From positions 1 through 64,000 of the forward strand of contig JAHHDV010000030.1 of NCBI GenBank assembly GCA_019739295.1: a stretch of 64,000 nt of DNA, written 5' to 3'. Position numbers and translations under genes: made by a program. A model generated the notes under the pieces. It was not told where the DNA came from. It was given only the letters and a program-made list of their open reading frames with translations, and did no database searches. Shown in pieces: positions 16,746 to 25,285 of this stretch; within the stretch, counting starts at the first letter, position 1; each line of letters starts with the position of its first letter. The stretch is from Taibaiella sp. (GTDB lineage Bacteria > Bacteroidota > Bacteroidia > Chitinophagales > Chitinophagaceae).

Positions 16746-17834
16746 ATGAAAAGATTATTTTTTCTGTTCCTCTTCATACCGCTTATCCATGCTGTTCCAT
16801 CGGGTGCGCAGAGAAAGGTAGATCTGAGAATTGTGTCCAAAACCCTAAACCTGAGGGCCAATGATTCCCAGTTTATCATCTCCGGGGAAGGGGTCAGTGA
16901 TACATTCAGGATTACAAAACAGGCCAATGAACGGAATTTTAAACTCGTCAATGAGCAGGATAAGGATGTGATCTCATCGATCATGATTATCGATAAGGAT
17001 GAGATCAAAGAAAAATTTGAAGGCCCGTTTCCAAAAATAGATGCGATCGATAAAATGATCAACCTCACTGCAGCTACTCCGGAAGGCGTAATCCTTACAC
17101 CATCGGAAGACGGCGGGAGAACTGCCCGGCAGGAAGAAATCGGGGGTCAGGCACCCGGATCCCGTGATGAAACGGAAAGCATCAACTGGAAGCATACCGC
17201 CATTGCACTCCTGATCGGTATTATGATCGGTGCCGTTATCGTTGCAGTAGCTAAACGCAGGCCACCCCTCGAAGAAGAAGCTCCTTCCGCAGTAAAAAAT
17301 GATGAAGAACCCAATTTTGAAGAGACTATTGCACAGGTCAAGGATGATCCTAAGAAAATCCTGGATGCTGCAAAAGAAAAAATCAGCAAGCTCCAGGCAG
17401 AGAAAAAACAATTACAAACGGACAGGAAGCAAATGAAGTATGAACTGGAACAATTGCAGGATAAACTGAATCAAAATGCCCAGTTCAATAAAACCTATTA
17501 TGGTCACATTATGAAAGAGATCATTAATCCGATGAATGCCGCTTTGGAGAAGGGTGACCAGGCCAGGGCAGTAGAGCAATTATTGAAAATGGCAGCGCAC
17601 TTTACCAGCATTACCCGGCATGAACTGGGAATGAAGCAGGCTTATGATTCTGTAAATATAGCCTCTATCCTCAAGCAGCAAAGTATCCCACAGGCAAATA
17701 TTGAAACAGTGAATGCCCAGACACCCCCGGACCGTATCCCTGTCCATATCAGAAATGTGATGGAACTGATGAGAGCGAACGGTACGAATACATTGGACAA
17801 TGCCGTCATCTTTGGATATAAGATTCATAGCTGA
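16746..17834 (+). CDS. Membrane-anchored coiled-coil protein, ATPase partner
   Basis: The protein has 362 residues in a clear order. A signal peptide (1-21, ending VPSGAQ) is followed by a ~125-residue periplasmic region of beta character. One membrane helix lies at about 151-169 (TAIALLIGIMIGAVIVAVA), with a basic KRR just after it. The cytoplasmic part has an acidic linker, a coiled coil at about 205-245 (EKISKLQAEKKQLQ) and a helical C-terminal domain. This topology places the coiled coil on the same side as the cytoplasmic ATPase encoded just upstream. I infer that it tethers or regulates that ATPase at the inner membrane and connects it to the periplasm. No known family is recognised. 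Confidence 0.75.
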   Translation: MKRLFFLFLFIPLIHAVPSGAQRKVDLRIVSKTLNLRANDSQFIISGEGVSDTFRITKQANERNFKLVNEQDKDVISSIMIIDKDEIKEKFEGPFPKIDAIDKMINLTAATPEGVILTPSEDGGRTARQEEIGGQAPGSRDETESINWKHTAIALLIGIMIGAVIVAVAKRRPPLEEEAPSAVKNDEEPNFEETIAQVKDDPKKILDAAKEKISKLQAEKKQLQTDRKQMKYELEQLQDKLNQNAQFNKTYYGHIMKEIINPMNAALEKGDQARAVEQLLKMAAHFTSITRHELGMKQAYDSVNIASILKQQSIPQANIETVNAQTPPDRIPVHIRNVMELMRANGTNTLDNAVIFGYKIHS

Positions 17835-17890
17835 TAACAGGCTGTCCGGAAGATGGTTCTTGGCTTTAATACCGGGAAGCAGGCCCGGAA

Positions 17891-18826
17891 TCAATAATTG
17901 TGCGCAGGTATAGAATCCAGAATGCTGATATAGCTTTCATACCTTTCTATGGCTACGGACCCGTCTTCTGTTCCTGCCTTTATGGCACAACCGGGTTCAT
18001 TAAGATGCATACAGTTATTGAATCTGCATGCAGGTATTTTTGTCCTCATTTCCGGGAAGTAGTGTGCCAGCTCTTCCCGTTCTATATTCACGATCCCAAA
18101 CTCTTTGACACCGGGAGTGTCAATGATCTGTCCGCCAAAAGGTAAATCCATCATTTCTGCAAATGTGGTCGTATGCTTTCCTTTTCCACTCCATTCTGAT
18201 ACTTCCCGGACCTTGATCTGTTGCTTTGCATTCAGTAAATTGATGATCGAGCTTTTGCCCACGCCGCTATGACCGGACAGTAGGCTGCTTTTACCTTTCA
18301 GCTTTTCTTTTAATACTGTAGCACCATCTTTGGAGATAGCGGACACCAATAATATTTCATAGCCTGCACGCTGGTATATTCCCCGGATATGATCCAGTTC
18401 TTCCTGGTCCTCTGTATCATACAGGTCCGATTTGTTGAATACTATAAGAGCAGGGATGTGATAGGCTTCTGCCGTAACCAGGAACCTGTCTATAAAGCCC
18501 AGGGAAGTCCTTGGTTGATATAAGGTGGCAATAATAATAGCCTGGTCAAGGTTGGAGGCGATAATGTGCTGCTGGTGCTTCCTGTTCTGTGGTGATTCCC
18601 TGACTATATAATTGGTACGGGGTAATATTTCCTTGATGATGCCCTGCCTGGTCTCTTCGTTGTCTATCTCAAACTCCACCATATCTCCTACTGCTATAGG
18701 ATTGGAGGAAGTGATATTTTCATCTATTTTTAATTTTCCTTTGAGGATACAGGTCCAGAAGTGCTGCTCATCTCTGACCAGGTACTGATTGCCTGTAGAT
18801 TTATAGACTTTACCTTGTCGCATCAT
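17891..18826 (-). CDS. rsgA: RsgA ribosome-assembly GTPase
   Basis: The 311-residue protein has the RsgA layout. An N-terminal OB fold (VGDMVEFEIDN) is followed by a circularly permuted GTPase with G4 NKSDL, then G5-like VSAIS, G1 GHSGVGKSS and G3 DTPGVKEFG. The C terminus is a zinc-binding element with CRFNNCMHLNEPGCA. RsgA releases assembly factors from the 30S subunit in late maturation, in the cytoplasm. Its start lies 4 bases after the gldF stop, so the two are almost certainly co-transcribed. Length and motifs are normal. Confidence 0.95.
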   Translation of the reverse strand: MMRQGKVYKSTGNQYLVRDEQHFWTCILKGKLKIDENITSSNPIAVGDMVEFEIDNEETRQGIIKEILPRTNYIVRESPQNRKHQQHIIASNLDQAIIIATLYQPRTSLGFIDRFLVTAEAYHIPALIVFNKSDLYDTEDQEELDHIRGIYQRAGYEILLVSAISKDGATVLKEKLKGKSSLLSGHSGVGKSSIINLLNAKQQIKVREVSEWSGKGKHTTTFAEMMDLPFGGQIIDTPGVKEFGIVNIEREELAHYFPEMRTKIPACRFNNCMHLNEPGCAIKAGTEDGSVAIERYESYISILDSIPAHNY

Positions 18827-18830
18827 AGGA

Positions 18831-19565
18831 TCACATTTCTCTTTTTCTTTGGAGCATGGCCCGGGTGAGGAGGAAGAACAGGAAGATCAATGAAAGGAAA
18901 TAAACTACATTTCTGAATCCGATCACCCCTCTGCTCATATTCCTGTAATGATAATCCACACCGATCATTTCCAGATAATAATCGGCTCCACCGGCAAACG
19001 ATGTAATCCTGCTCAAGGCTTCAAAGCCGCTGTATAGAATATAGCACAGGATCAGGGCAATGATAAAGCTCACGATCTGTGAATCTGTAATTGCAGAACA
19101 AAATATCCCGATTCCCGTGAATGCACCGCAAAGAAATATCAATCCTATATAAGAACCGATAATGCCTCCTGTATCTAATGCCGCACCGTCAGCACTGAGC
19201 CAAACGATACTGAATAAGTATATTAAAGTAGGGAGTATCCCGATAATGACTAAAGTCAATGCTGCCAGGTATTTTCCTGCAATAATCTGCAGGCTGCTTA
19301 TCGGTTTGGTATACAGCCATTCTATCGTACCTCCTTTGTACTCATCTGAAAACGAACGCATCGTCACAGCGGGGATAAGGAATAAAAGCAGCCAGGGCGC
19401 TATCCTGAAAAACTGGTCCAAGCTCGCATACCCGTATTCCAGGATGCTGGTATCCGGCAGCACCCACAGCAGGATACCGGACATCACGAGGAATGCCAGC
19501 AATACGACATAACCGATCATTGAGCTGAAAAATGACCTGAGTTCCTTTAAATAGATTTCCTTCAT
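18831..19565 (-). CDS. gldF: GldF-type ABC-2 permease
   Basis: The 244-residue protein has six hydrophobic segments. Its N terminus is closely GldF-like: LRSFFSSMIGYVVL, then FRIAPWLLLFLIPAVTMRSFSDEYKGGTIEWLYTKP. GldF is the permease of an ABC transporter first linked to gliding in flavobacteria. It usually sits next to gldG, and the ATPase GldA is encoded elsewhere. Here the next gene is rsgA, and no gldG is present on either side in this window. The function may be ABC export in general rather than gliding. Confidence 0.85.
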   Translation of the reverse strand: MKEIYLKELRSFFSSMIGYVVLLAFLVMSGILLWVLPDTSILEYGYASLDQFFRIAPWLLLFLIPAVTMRSFSDEYKGGTIEWLYTKPISSLQIIAGKYLAALTLVIIGILPTLIYLFSIVWLSADGAALDTGGIIGSYIGLIFLCGAFTGIGIFCSAITDSQIVSFIIALILCYILYSGFEALSRITSFAGGADYYLEMIGVDYHYRNMSRGVIGFRNVVYFLSLIFLFFLLTRAMLQRKREM

Positions 19566-19675
19566 GTTTGCAATGGGTTATCAGAAATGGATAGGATTCA
19601 AAGTAAATCAAAAAAAATAATGCGAACAAATGTCGCATTATTTTTTAAAAAGATAAGGCCGGAATGGCTGGAATA

Positions 19676-20323
19676 CTAAAAGCGGTATCCGAATCCCAAA
19701 CCGAAGCTGGCAGTAAATCTCGGATCTATATTATAGGTGCGATCGATATTCGAATATCGCTCCCTGGTCCAGTAGGCGATCCCTAATCCCAGGTCTGCGC
19801 TGAAACAAAAATGCTGCGTCAGCTGAACATTCAGGTAGTTATTGGCCAGAACGCCAAATGTGGTTCTTTGCATGCTCCCATAATTCCAGATCCCGGTATT
19901 CGGATCGTCATAATAACCTGTCATTTTGCCTGTTCCAAACATCAGGGATGGCCCGATCGCATAAGTAACTTTGCGCTGCCCGAACGGATAGAATTTTAAT
20001 CCCGGATTAAAATAGAAATAATTACTTGTTTCATTACTGGGGAAGTTGTAACCATCTGTACTTCCAAAAGAGTAGGTAAAAGGAATAACGATACTTACTT
20101 TGCGTTGTTTGTCCACGATACGTTCATATTCGACTCCGATCCCGATATTGTCATCATCCCCCAGTCTGAGCAGGTATCCCCTGATGAAGTTATTGCCATA
20201 GCTGTCCCATAGCTTTTGCTTTTCGAGCCTTTCCTGTGTTTCCTCTTCATCATCCTGCGCAGATACTGTATGTATGCCCGCAAATGTCAAAAGCGCCAGG
20301 CCCAGTAAAATGATTTTTTTCAT
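19676..20323 (-). CDS. Small outer-membrane beta-barrel protein
   Basis: The 215-residue protein has a signal peptide (MKKIILLGLALLTFAGIHTVSA), then an acidic, Glu-rich linker. The rest is alternating aromatic strands, ending in FGLGFGYRF with the terminal Phe typical of outer-membrane barrels. The size suggests 8-10 strands. It resembles the generic porin-like or OmpW-like barrels common in Bacteroidota; no specific function can be assigned. It is a single gene on the minus strand, upstream of gldF. Confidence 0.75.
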   Translation of the reverse strand: MKKIILLGLALLTFAGIHTVSAQDDEEETQERLEKQKLWDSYGNNFIRGYLLRLGDDDNIGIGVEYERIVDKQRKVSIVIPFTYSFGSTDGYNFPSNETSNYFYFNPGLKFYPFGQRKVTYAIGPSLMFGTGKMTGYYDDPNTGIWNYGSMQRTTFGVLANNYLNVQLTQHFCFSADLGLGIAYWTRERYSNIDRTYNIDPRFTASFGLGFGYRF

Positions 20324-20495
20324 GATTGTTGTGTTTAAGTTTAAAGCTTTTCCTCATGTACAAATGAGGTTTTTATTTTTTGAATAACGACCGGTACCGG
20401 TTAAATATTATATACCTTTCCGATGTTTTTTAAAACATGCTGCTTTATAGTAGCTTCTTCACTTCGTTTCGCTTAGGTTAAATGACGGAGAAGAA

Positions 20496-20891
20496 TTACA
20501 GGACTTCAAACCAAAGTTCGTTTTCATTATCTACCTCGCCATTGTAATTGATCGTCAGTTCTTCCCCCGCTTTGATATCCTTTACTGTCTTAATCACCAT
20601 GGTTTTCTTTTCGAAGTCCATGATGTATTCACAATTGGAATGATAGCTGTGATTATACATAGACAGATATCCTAAAGCTACGCAGCAGGATTTATTGTCT
20701 TCCGCCCATTCGAAGATATAATTATGCAAGCCGGTTTGTTCCAGGAGTTTGCGTTCCTTAGGGCTGAAGACCAATACTGTGGACCTTTCTACAATTTTCT
20801 TGGCAGGAATGGATTTTTTGGTAAATACACCTAAACCTTTACCTTTGGAGTCTGCCAGGTATAGATTTTCAGATATTTTGAGTTTTTTCAT
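20496..20891 (-). CDS. SET-domain protein (putative lysine methyltransferase)
   Basis: The 131-residue protein is essentially one SET domain. It has the N-terminal GKGLGVFTKKSIPA, the central GYLSMYNHSYHSNCEY corresponding to the NHS/pseudoknot region, and the C-terminal AGEELTINYNG. These residues bind S-adenosylmethionine and shape the lysine channel in SET enzymes. There is no post-SET cysteine cluster. Bacterial stand-alone SET proteins are known but their substrates are mostly undefined. The gene stands alone on the minus strand; its neighbours give no hint of a target. Confidence 0.8.
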   Translation of the reverse strand: MKKLKISENLYLADSKGKGLGVFTKKSIPAKKIVERSTVLVFSPKERKLLEQTGLHNYIFEWAEDNKSCCVALGYLSMYNHSYHSNCEYIMDFEKKTMVIKTVKDIKAGEELTINYNGEVDNENELWFEVL

Positions 20892-20995
20892 AAGACCAAT
20901 TGATGCGCAAATCTAATCATCTGCCTGAATTCAAAAAAATAAATCCTGCAATTCATCAGCAGATACGGCTTTTCATCGTCCTATAATCCAATAAA

Positions 20996-21586
20996 ATGAG
21001 TACATCAGCGCTTTCCGTATTAAAAGGTATCAGCAATGTATATTCCTATGCATCTTTTCTGGAAATGTGTCAATCGTTATTAGCAGAAGGCAAGACCACG
21101 AGCCACAGTGATCAACCTGTATACGTACATTTTGCAAAGATCAATTTAGAGAAAATGCTTCACTGGAATCAGCAGGATCCGATTGATGAAGAGATGAAAC
21201 TGAAGATCGTGTCACTGCCTGGCCAGACCTGGTATGTCATTACCGAAGGATGGTGTGGGGATAGTGCGCACATTCTTCCTGTCCTGGCTCAGATGGCGCA
21301 ATCAAATCGCAGGATTGAGCTGAAAATCATCTTAAGGGATACCCATCCTGAAGCGATCGGGCAGTACCTGACCAATGGCGGTAAGAGTATACCCAAGCTG
21401 ATCATCGAAGAAGCCGGAAAAGAGAAAGCCGTCTGGGGTCCCAGACCTGTGGCCTGCCAGGAACTGTACCGGGAATTAAAAGACCGGCAGGTGAAATTTT
21501 CAGAATTGGAAGCACGGGTCAGTGAATGGTACATAGCTGACCAGGGGCAATCCTTGATCCGGGAACTATTCCAATTGACCAATTGA
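20996..21586 (+). CDS. Thioredoxin-like protein with WCGDS motif
   Basis: The 196-residue protein contains a thioredoxin fold from about residue 70: strand QTWYVITEGWCGDSAHILPVL, strand IELKIILRD and the cis-Pro loop KSIPKLII. The usual CxxC is replaced by CGDS, so only one active-site cysteine remains. That is typical of the Bacteroidota thioredoxin_9-like group and argues against a classical dithiol oxidoreductase role. There is no signal peptide, so it is cytoplasmic. It lies 77 bases before adk and may be transcribed separately, because adk has its own -7 box. Confidence 0.8.
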   Translation: MSTSALSVLKGISNVYSYASFLEMCQSLLAEGKTTSHSDQPVYVHFAKINLEKMLHWNQQDPIDEEMKLKIVSLPGQTWYVITEGWCGDSAHILPVLAQMAQSNRRIELKIILRDTHPEAIGQYLTNGGKSIPKLIIEEAGKEKAVWGPRPVACQELYRELKDRQVKFSELEARVSEWYIADQGQSLIRELFQLTN

Positions 21587-21622
21587 TTCTCCTTAATACC
21601 AAGTCATTATGGGAGAATTCTA

Positions 21623-21630
21623 TAAATTTG
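21623..21630 (+). promoter_or_regulatory. -7 promoter element for adk
   Basis: TAAATTTG is a perfect TAnnTTTG element 33 bases before the adk ATG. Confidence 0.5.
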
Positions 21631-21663
21631 CACTTTATTATTTGAAATTGATATATTATAGTT

Positions 21664-22227
21664 ATGCTGAACGTTATTTTATTTGGCCCTCCGGGAAGCG
21701 GAAAAGGTACCCAGTCTGAAAAGTTAATACAGGATTACCAATTGGTTCATCTTTCTACAGGCAATATCCTGCGGGATGAGGTGAGCAGGGAGACTCCTTT
21801 AGGCATTGAGGCTAAAAAAATAATGGATGAAGGGAAGCTGGTATCGGACGATATTGTCATTGGTATGATCAAAAGTAAGTTGTCCCAAAATCCTGATGCC
21901 AAAGGATTTATTTTTGATGGATTCCCGCGTACTGTAGCCCAGGCAGAAGCTTTGGACAGGTTGATGGATGAGTTGGGTACGCCTATATCTATATTGCTGT
22001 CATTGGAAGTGCCATCTGAGGAATTAAAAGGCCGTCTCCTGAAGAGGGGAGAGATAGAAGGGCGTACAGATGATAATGAAGAAACAATTGCGAAAAGAAT
22101 CAGGGAATACCTGGATAAGACTACTCCTGTAGCTGATTATTATCAGGCCCGGGGTAAACTCAAAGCCGTTGAAGGTGTGGGTAGCATAGATGATATTTAT
22201 GCACGAATCCAGTCGGCGATAGGATAG
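21664..22227 (+). CDS. adk: Adenylate kinase
   Basis: The 187-residue protein is a short-type adenylate kinase. It has the P-loop FGPPGSGKGTQS, the AMP-binding region LSTGNILRDE, FDGFPRTVAQAEAL, and the LID region LLKRGEIEGRTDDNEETI without zinc cysteines. It converts ATP and AMP to two ADP in the cytoplasm. The length fits the short-LID form common in Bacteroidota. An intrinsic terminator lies 48 bases downstream. Confidence 0.96.
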   Translation: MLNVILFGPPGSGKGTQSEKLIQDYQLVHLSTGNILRDEVSRETPLGIEAKKIMDEGKLVSDDIVIGMIKSKLSQNPDAKGFIFDGFPRTVAQAEALDRLMDELGTPISILLSLEVPSEELKGRLLKRGEIEGRTDDNEETIAKRIREYLDKTTPVADYYQARGKLKAVEGVGSIDDIYARIQSAIG

Positions 22228-22274
22228 CGCTTACCCACCGGAAAACTTTAAAATAAGGCATTCTTATAACCAAG

Positions 22275-22299
22275 GCACGGCATACAGCTGTGCTTTTTT
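22275..22299 (+). terminator. Intrinsic terminator of adk
   Basis: GCACGGC pairs with GCTGTGC (one G-U pair) around a 5-base loop and is followed by six T. Confidence 0.8.
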
Positions 22300-22518
22300 C
22301 ATATGATGATAAAAAATCAATATGGATTGATACAGGGAAGACAACCATTAACTGGGTATAAAGCGGATAGTGAGTACTTTATCCTATTCCTTTAGCTGTA
22401 ACAGGGATGCCGGGCTCTTTTGGCCCCATCCTTTCTGTTACTGTGAAATTCAAAAAGCATATTACCCTAAATGACAAACTCATGACTGAATATATTATGG
22501 AATACCTTTTTTGCGTGG
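22300..22518. other. Intergenic region between adk and hemA
   Basis: Beyond the adk terminator I see no gene. The hemA -7 element follows at 22519. No riboswitch blocks or repeats were recognised. Confidence 0.5.
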
Positions 22519-22526
22519 TAATTTTG
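22519..22526 (+). promoter_or_regulatory. -7 promoter element for hemA
   Basis: TAATTTTG matches TAnnTTTG and lies 25 bases before the hemA start codon. Confidence 0.5.
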
Positions 22527-22551
22527 CCTGAATCGGTATAGGGAATCATTC

Positions 22552-23784
22552 ATGTACGTAGAAACAACATTAGGGCTGGCAAATTTCTGGGTAGTAGGCA
22601 TCAATTATCGCAAAGCAGATACCGGTGTAAGAGGTGTTTTTGCAATTAATAACGAGCAGAACCAGCGTATTTTAGATACTGCGGTACTTTATCAGGTCTC
22701 TGAGTTATTTATCCTGTCTACATGTAATCGTACAGAGATTTATGGTCTCTGTGAGCACCCCGCCCAGCTGGCAGATCTCCTTTGTACCCAGACCCAGGGC
22801 TCCAGGGAGTTGTTTGTAAAACAATGTTATCAAAAAAATGCCAATGAAGCAGTATTGCATCTCTACAATGTGGCTGCCGGTCTGGATTCCCAGATCCTGG
22901 GTGATTATGAGATTGTAGGACAGCTCAAGGAAGCAGTAAGACTTTCTTCCGAGTGTGAGAAACTAGGCGTGTTCCTGCAGCGGTTATTCCAATCAGCATT
23001 ACAGTCCTCAAGGGATATCCGGTCCAAGACCAAACTGAGCAGTGGTACGGTATCTGTATCTTATGCGGCTGTTCAATACGCACAGAATAAATCCAGAAAC
23101 CTTGCGCTGGAATCCATCCTGATCGTCGGTAGCGGGAAAATGGGTGTAGCAGCCATCCGGAATCTATTGTCCTATTCACGGCCGGAGCACATTACGATCA
23201 TCAACAGGACACAAAGCAAAGCAATGCGTGTAGCACGGGAACTGGGTATTCAGTGGAAGCCCCTTGACCAGCTCGAGGAAGAGCTCAAAGCTGCATCGCT
23301 GATCATTGTAGCTACCAATGCGCCTATCCCGGTATTGGCCGAAAAACATTTCGATAAGGTCTCTGAGAAAATCCTGATTGACCTATCTGTCCCCAATAAT
23401 ATAGACCCCATATTAGGCACTTACCCTAACCTGCACTTAGCCAATGTGGATGAGCTCAGCAAGATCAATGACCAGACATTGAAAATGCGCATGGCAGAAG
23501 TGCCCAGGGTCAGGAATATTATCAATTTTCATATCCACCAGTTCGCAGAATGGTACCTGATGCAGAAGAATGTACCGTATATCAGGGTGATGAAGGAGAA
23601 GCTCAAGGAGCTCAATGAAAGCTTACGCTTATCTTGTCCTTTTGATCATAAGAAAGGCGAGAAAATGCAATACCTGCTCAATGATATGGCAGCAAAGATG
23701 CGTCACGATTCTTCTGCCCCGGGATGTATCTACATTGAGACAATGTCCGGTTATCTCAATCCTTCATTCAGAGAAGCCGAATAA
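22552..23784 (+). CDS. hemA: Glutamyl-tRNA reductase
   Basis: The 410-residue protein catalyses NADPH-dependent reduction of glutamyl-tRNA to glutamate-1-semialdehyde, the first step of the C5 haem pathway. Visible landmarks are VVGINYRKAD at the N terminus, the catalytic-cysteine motif STCNRTEIYG, the AAGLDSQILGDYEI region, and the NADPH fold ILIVGSGKMGVAAIRNL. The C-terminal helical dimerisation domain is present and the length is normal. It is monocistronic, with its own promoter and a strong terminator shared with the convergent aldolase gene. Confidence 0.96.
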   Translation: MYVETTLGLANFWVVGINYRKADTGVRGVFAINNEQNQRILDTAVLYQVSELFILSTCNRTEIYGLCEHPAQLADLLCTQTQGSRELFVKQCYQKNANEAVLHLYNVAAGLDSQILGDYEIVGQLKEAVRLSSECEKLGVFLQRLFQSALQSSRDIRSKTKLSSGTVSVSYAAVQYAQNKSRNLALESILIVGSGKMGVAAIRNLLSYSRPEHITIINRTQSKAMRVARELGIQWKPLDQLEEELKAASLIIVATNAPIPVLAEKHFDKVSEKILIDLSVPNNIDPILGTYPNLHLANVDELSKINDQTLKMRMAEVPRVRNIINFHIHQFAEWYLMQKNVPYIRVMKEKLKELNESLRLSCPFDHKKGEKMQYLLNDMAAKMRHDSSAPGCIYIETMSGYLNPSFREAE

Positions 23785-23828
23785 GGTTATTTTTCTTTCT
23801 TCTCCTCAAAAAAACAAAAAGCAGTAAA

Positions 23829-23856
23829 AAAAGCCCCGGACGTGTCCGGGGCTTTT
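23829..23856. terminator. Bidirectional terminator between hemA and the aldolase gene
   Basis: AAAAGCCCCGGAC and GTCCGGGGCTTTT form a perfect 13-bp stem with a 2-base centre. T runs appear on either strand, so it can serve both convergent genes. Confidence 0.95.
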
Positions 23857-23874
23857 GGAAAATCATATGTTTTG

Positions 23875-24933
23875 TCAGGCAATCGTGATGTTCTCATCCA
23901 GGTACACATCCTGGATAGCGTTCAGTAATTCCACGCCCACTTTCATATCCTTCTGGAACGCCTTACGCCCGGAGATCAGGCCCATCCCCCCGGCTCTCTT
24001 ATTGATCACTGCTGTGGTCACTGCTTCGGCGAGGTCAGTCTGTCCTTTGGATTCACCACCCGAGTTGATTAATCCTGCACGCCCCATATAGCAGTTGGCT
24101 ACCTGGTATCTGCACAGGTCTATTGGATGTTCGGAGGTGAGTTTTTCATATACCAGTTTATGAGACTTACCTACTTTGATGGCATTGTATCCGCCATTGT
24201 TGGTAGGTAGCTTTTGTTTGATGATGTCCGCCTGAATAGTTACACCCAGGTGGTTAGCCTGTGCGGTAAGGTCGGCAGAAGCATGATAATCTACACCATC
24301 CGCTTTGAAGCTGCTGTTTCTTAAGTAGCACCATAATACGGTGGCCATACCCAGGGAATGTGCATATTCGAAAGCTTTCGCTACTTCCACGATCTGGCGG
24401 TTGCTTTCCGCAGAGCCGAAATAAATAGTGGCTCCTACTGCTACTGCACCCATTTCCCAGGCATTCTTGATCGACCCGAACATGATCTGGTCATAACTAT
24501 CGGGATAAGAGAGGAATTCATTGTGGTTGATCTTTACGATAAACGGGATCTTATGGGCATATTTACGGGCTACGGCTCCCAGTACACCATAAGTCGAAGC
24601 TACGGCATTACATCCTCCTTCGATAGCTAATTTCACAATATTTTCCGGGTCAAAATAGATAGGATTTGGAGCAAATGAAGCACCGCCGCTGTGTTCTACG
24701 CCCTGATCTACAGGCAGGATGGATACATACCCTGTTCCCCCAAGCCTTCCGTGATCCTGAATGGCTTGCAGGCTACGCAAAGTCTGGATATTCCTGTTGG
24801 AAACACCCCATACATCGTCGATATGCGAAGGAGAAGGAAGGTGCAGTATATCCTTGGTAATCGTACCACATTTGTGGTTCAAAAGAGAGTCGGCTTCATT
24901 GCCCAATAGTTCTACTATTTTGTTGTTGGCCAT
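23875..24933 (-). CDS. fbaB: Class I fructose-bisphosphate aldolase (FbaB type)
   Basis: The 352-residue protein belongs to the archaeal/DhnA-type class I aldolases. These form a Schiff base with fructose-1,6-bisphosphate without a metal. Family features visible are [16 protein letters not shown], the acidic metal-independent barrel strands such as [25 protein letters not shown], and the late [12 protein letters not shown] and [14 protein letters not shown] phosphate-binding loops. It acts in cytoplasmic glycolysis or gluconeogenesis. The start ATG lies 352 bases from the divergent rny gene, so each has its own promoter. Confidence 0.92.
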   Translation of the reverse strand: MANNKIVELLGNEADSLLNHKCGTITKDILHLPSPSHIDDVWGVSNRNIQTLRSLQAIQDHGRLGGTGYVSILPVDQGVEHSGGASFAPNPIYFDPENIVKLAIEGGCNAVASTYGVLGAVARKYAHKIPFIVKINHNEFLSYPDSYDQIMFGSIKNAWEMGAVAVGATIYFGSAESNRQIVEVAKAFEYAHSLGMATVLWCYLRNSSFKADGVDYHASADLTAQANHLGVTIQADIIKQKLPTNNGGYNAIKVGKSHKLVYEKLTSEHPIDLCRYQVANCYMGRAGLINSGGESKGQTDLAEAVTTAVINKRAGGMGLISGRKAFQKDMKVGVELLNAIQDVYLDENITIA

Positions 24934-25285
24934 AGCGTATTTAAATAATTATGTGATTACAATTTTTTAAAAAGTCAGCAAAATTAAGACTTTCAGTCTG
25001 TATTTAAAAAATAATTCATATCTGGTCCGACTTCCCGTACAATGGCTGTTAAGCGGGTGTTTTTTCTGAAATGAATGTGTTCAGCCTTTAGTTTGCTTTT
25101 TCTTTAGGTTCTCCGGCAAAAGCAAAAGGGACCCCGGGAAGATATTTATCCGCTGCTTATCATTTTAATACAAACCATTTTTTGGGTTTCTTTTTTTCTT
25201 ATCTTCGCAGCACATGCCGTCTTATATAGACATGATTTTTATTCATTAACTTTTTTTAAATCAACAGATAAACTAGTATAGAACA
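24934..25285. other. Divergent promoter region between fbaB and rny
   Basis: No gene is seen in these 352 bases. On the plus strand, TTTTTTG at 25178-25184 and TATCTTCG at 25200-25207 are a plausible, imperfect -33/-7 pair for rny. The rest is AT-rich without recognisable structure. Confidence 0.45.
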
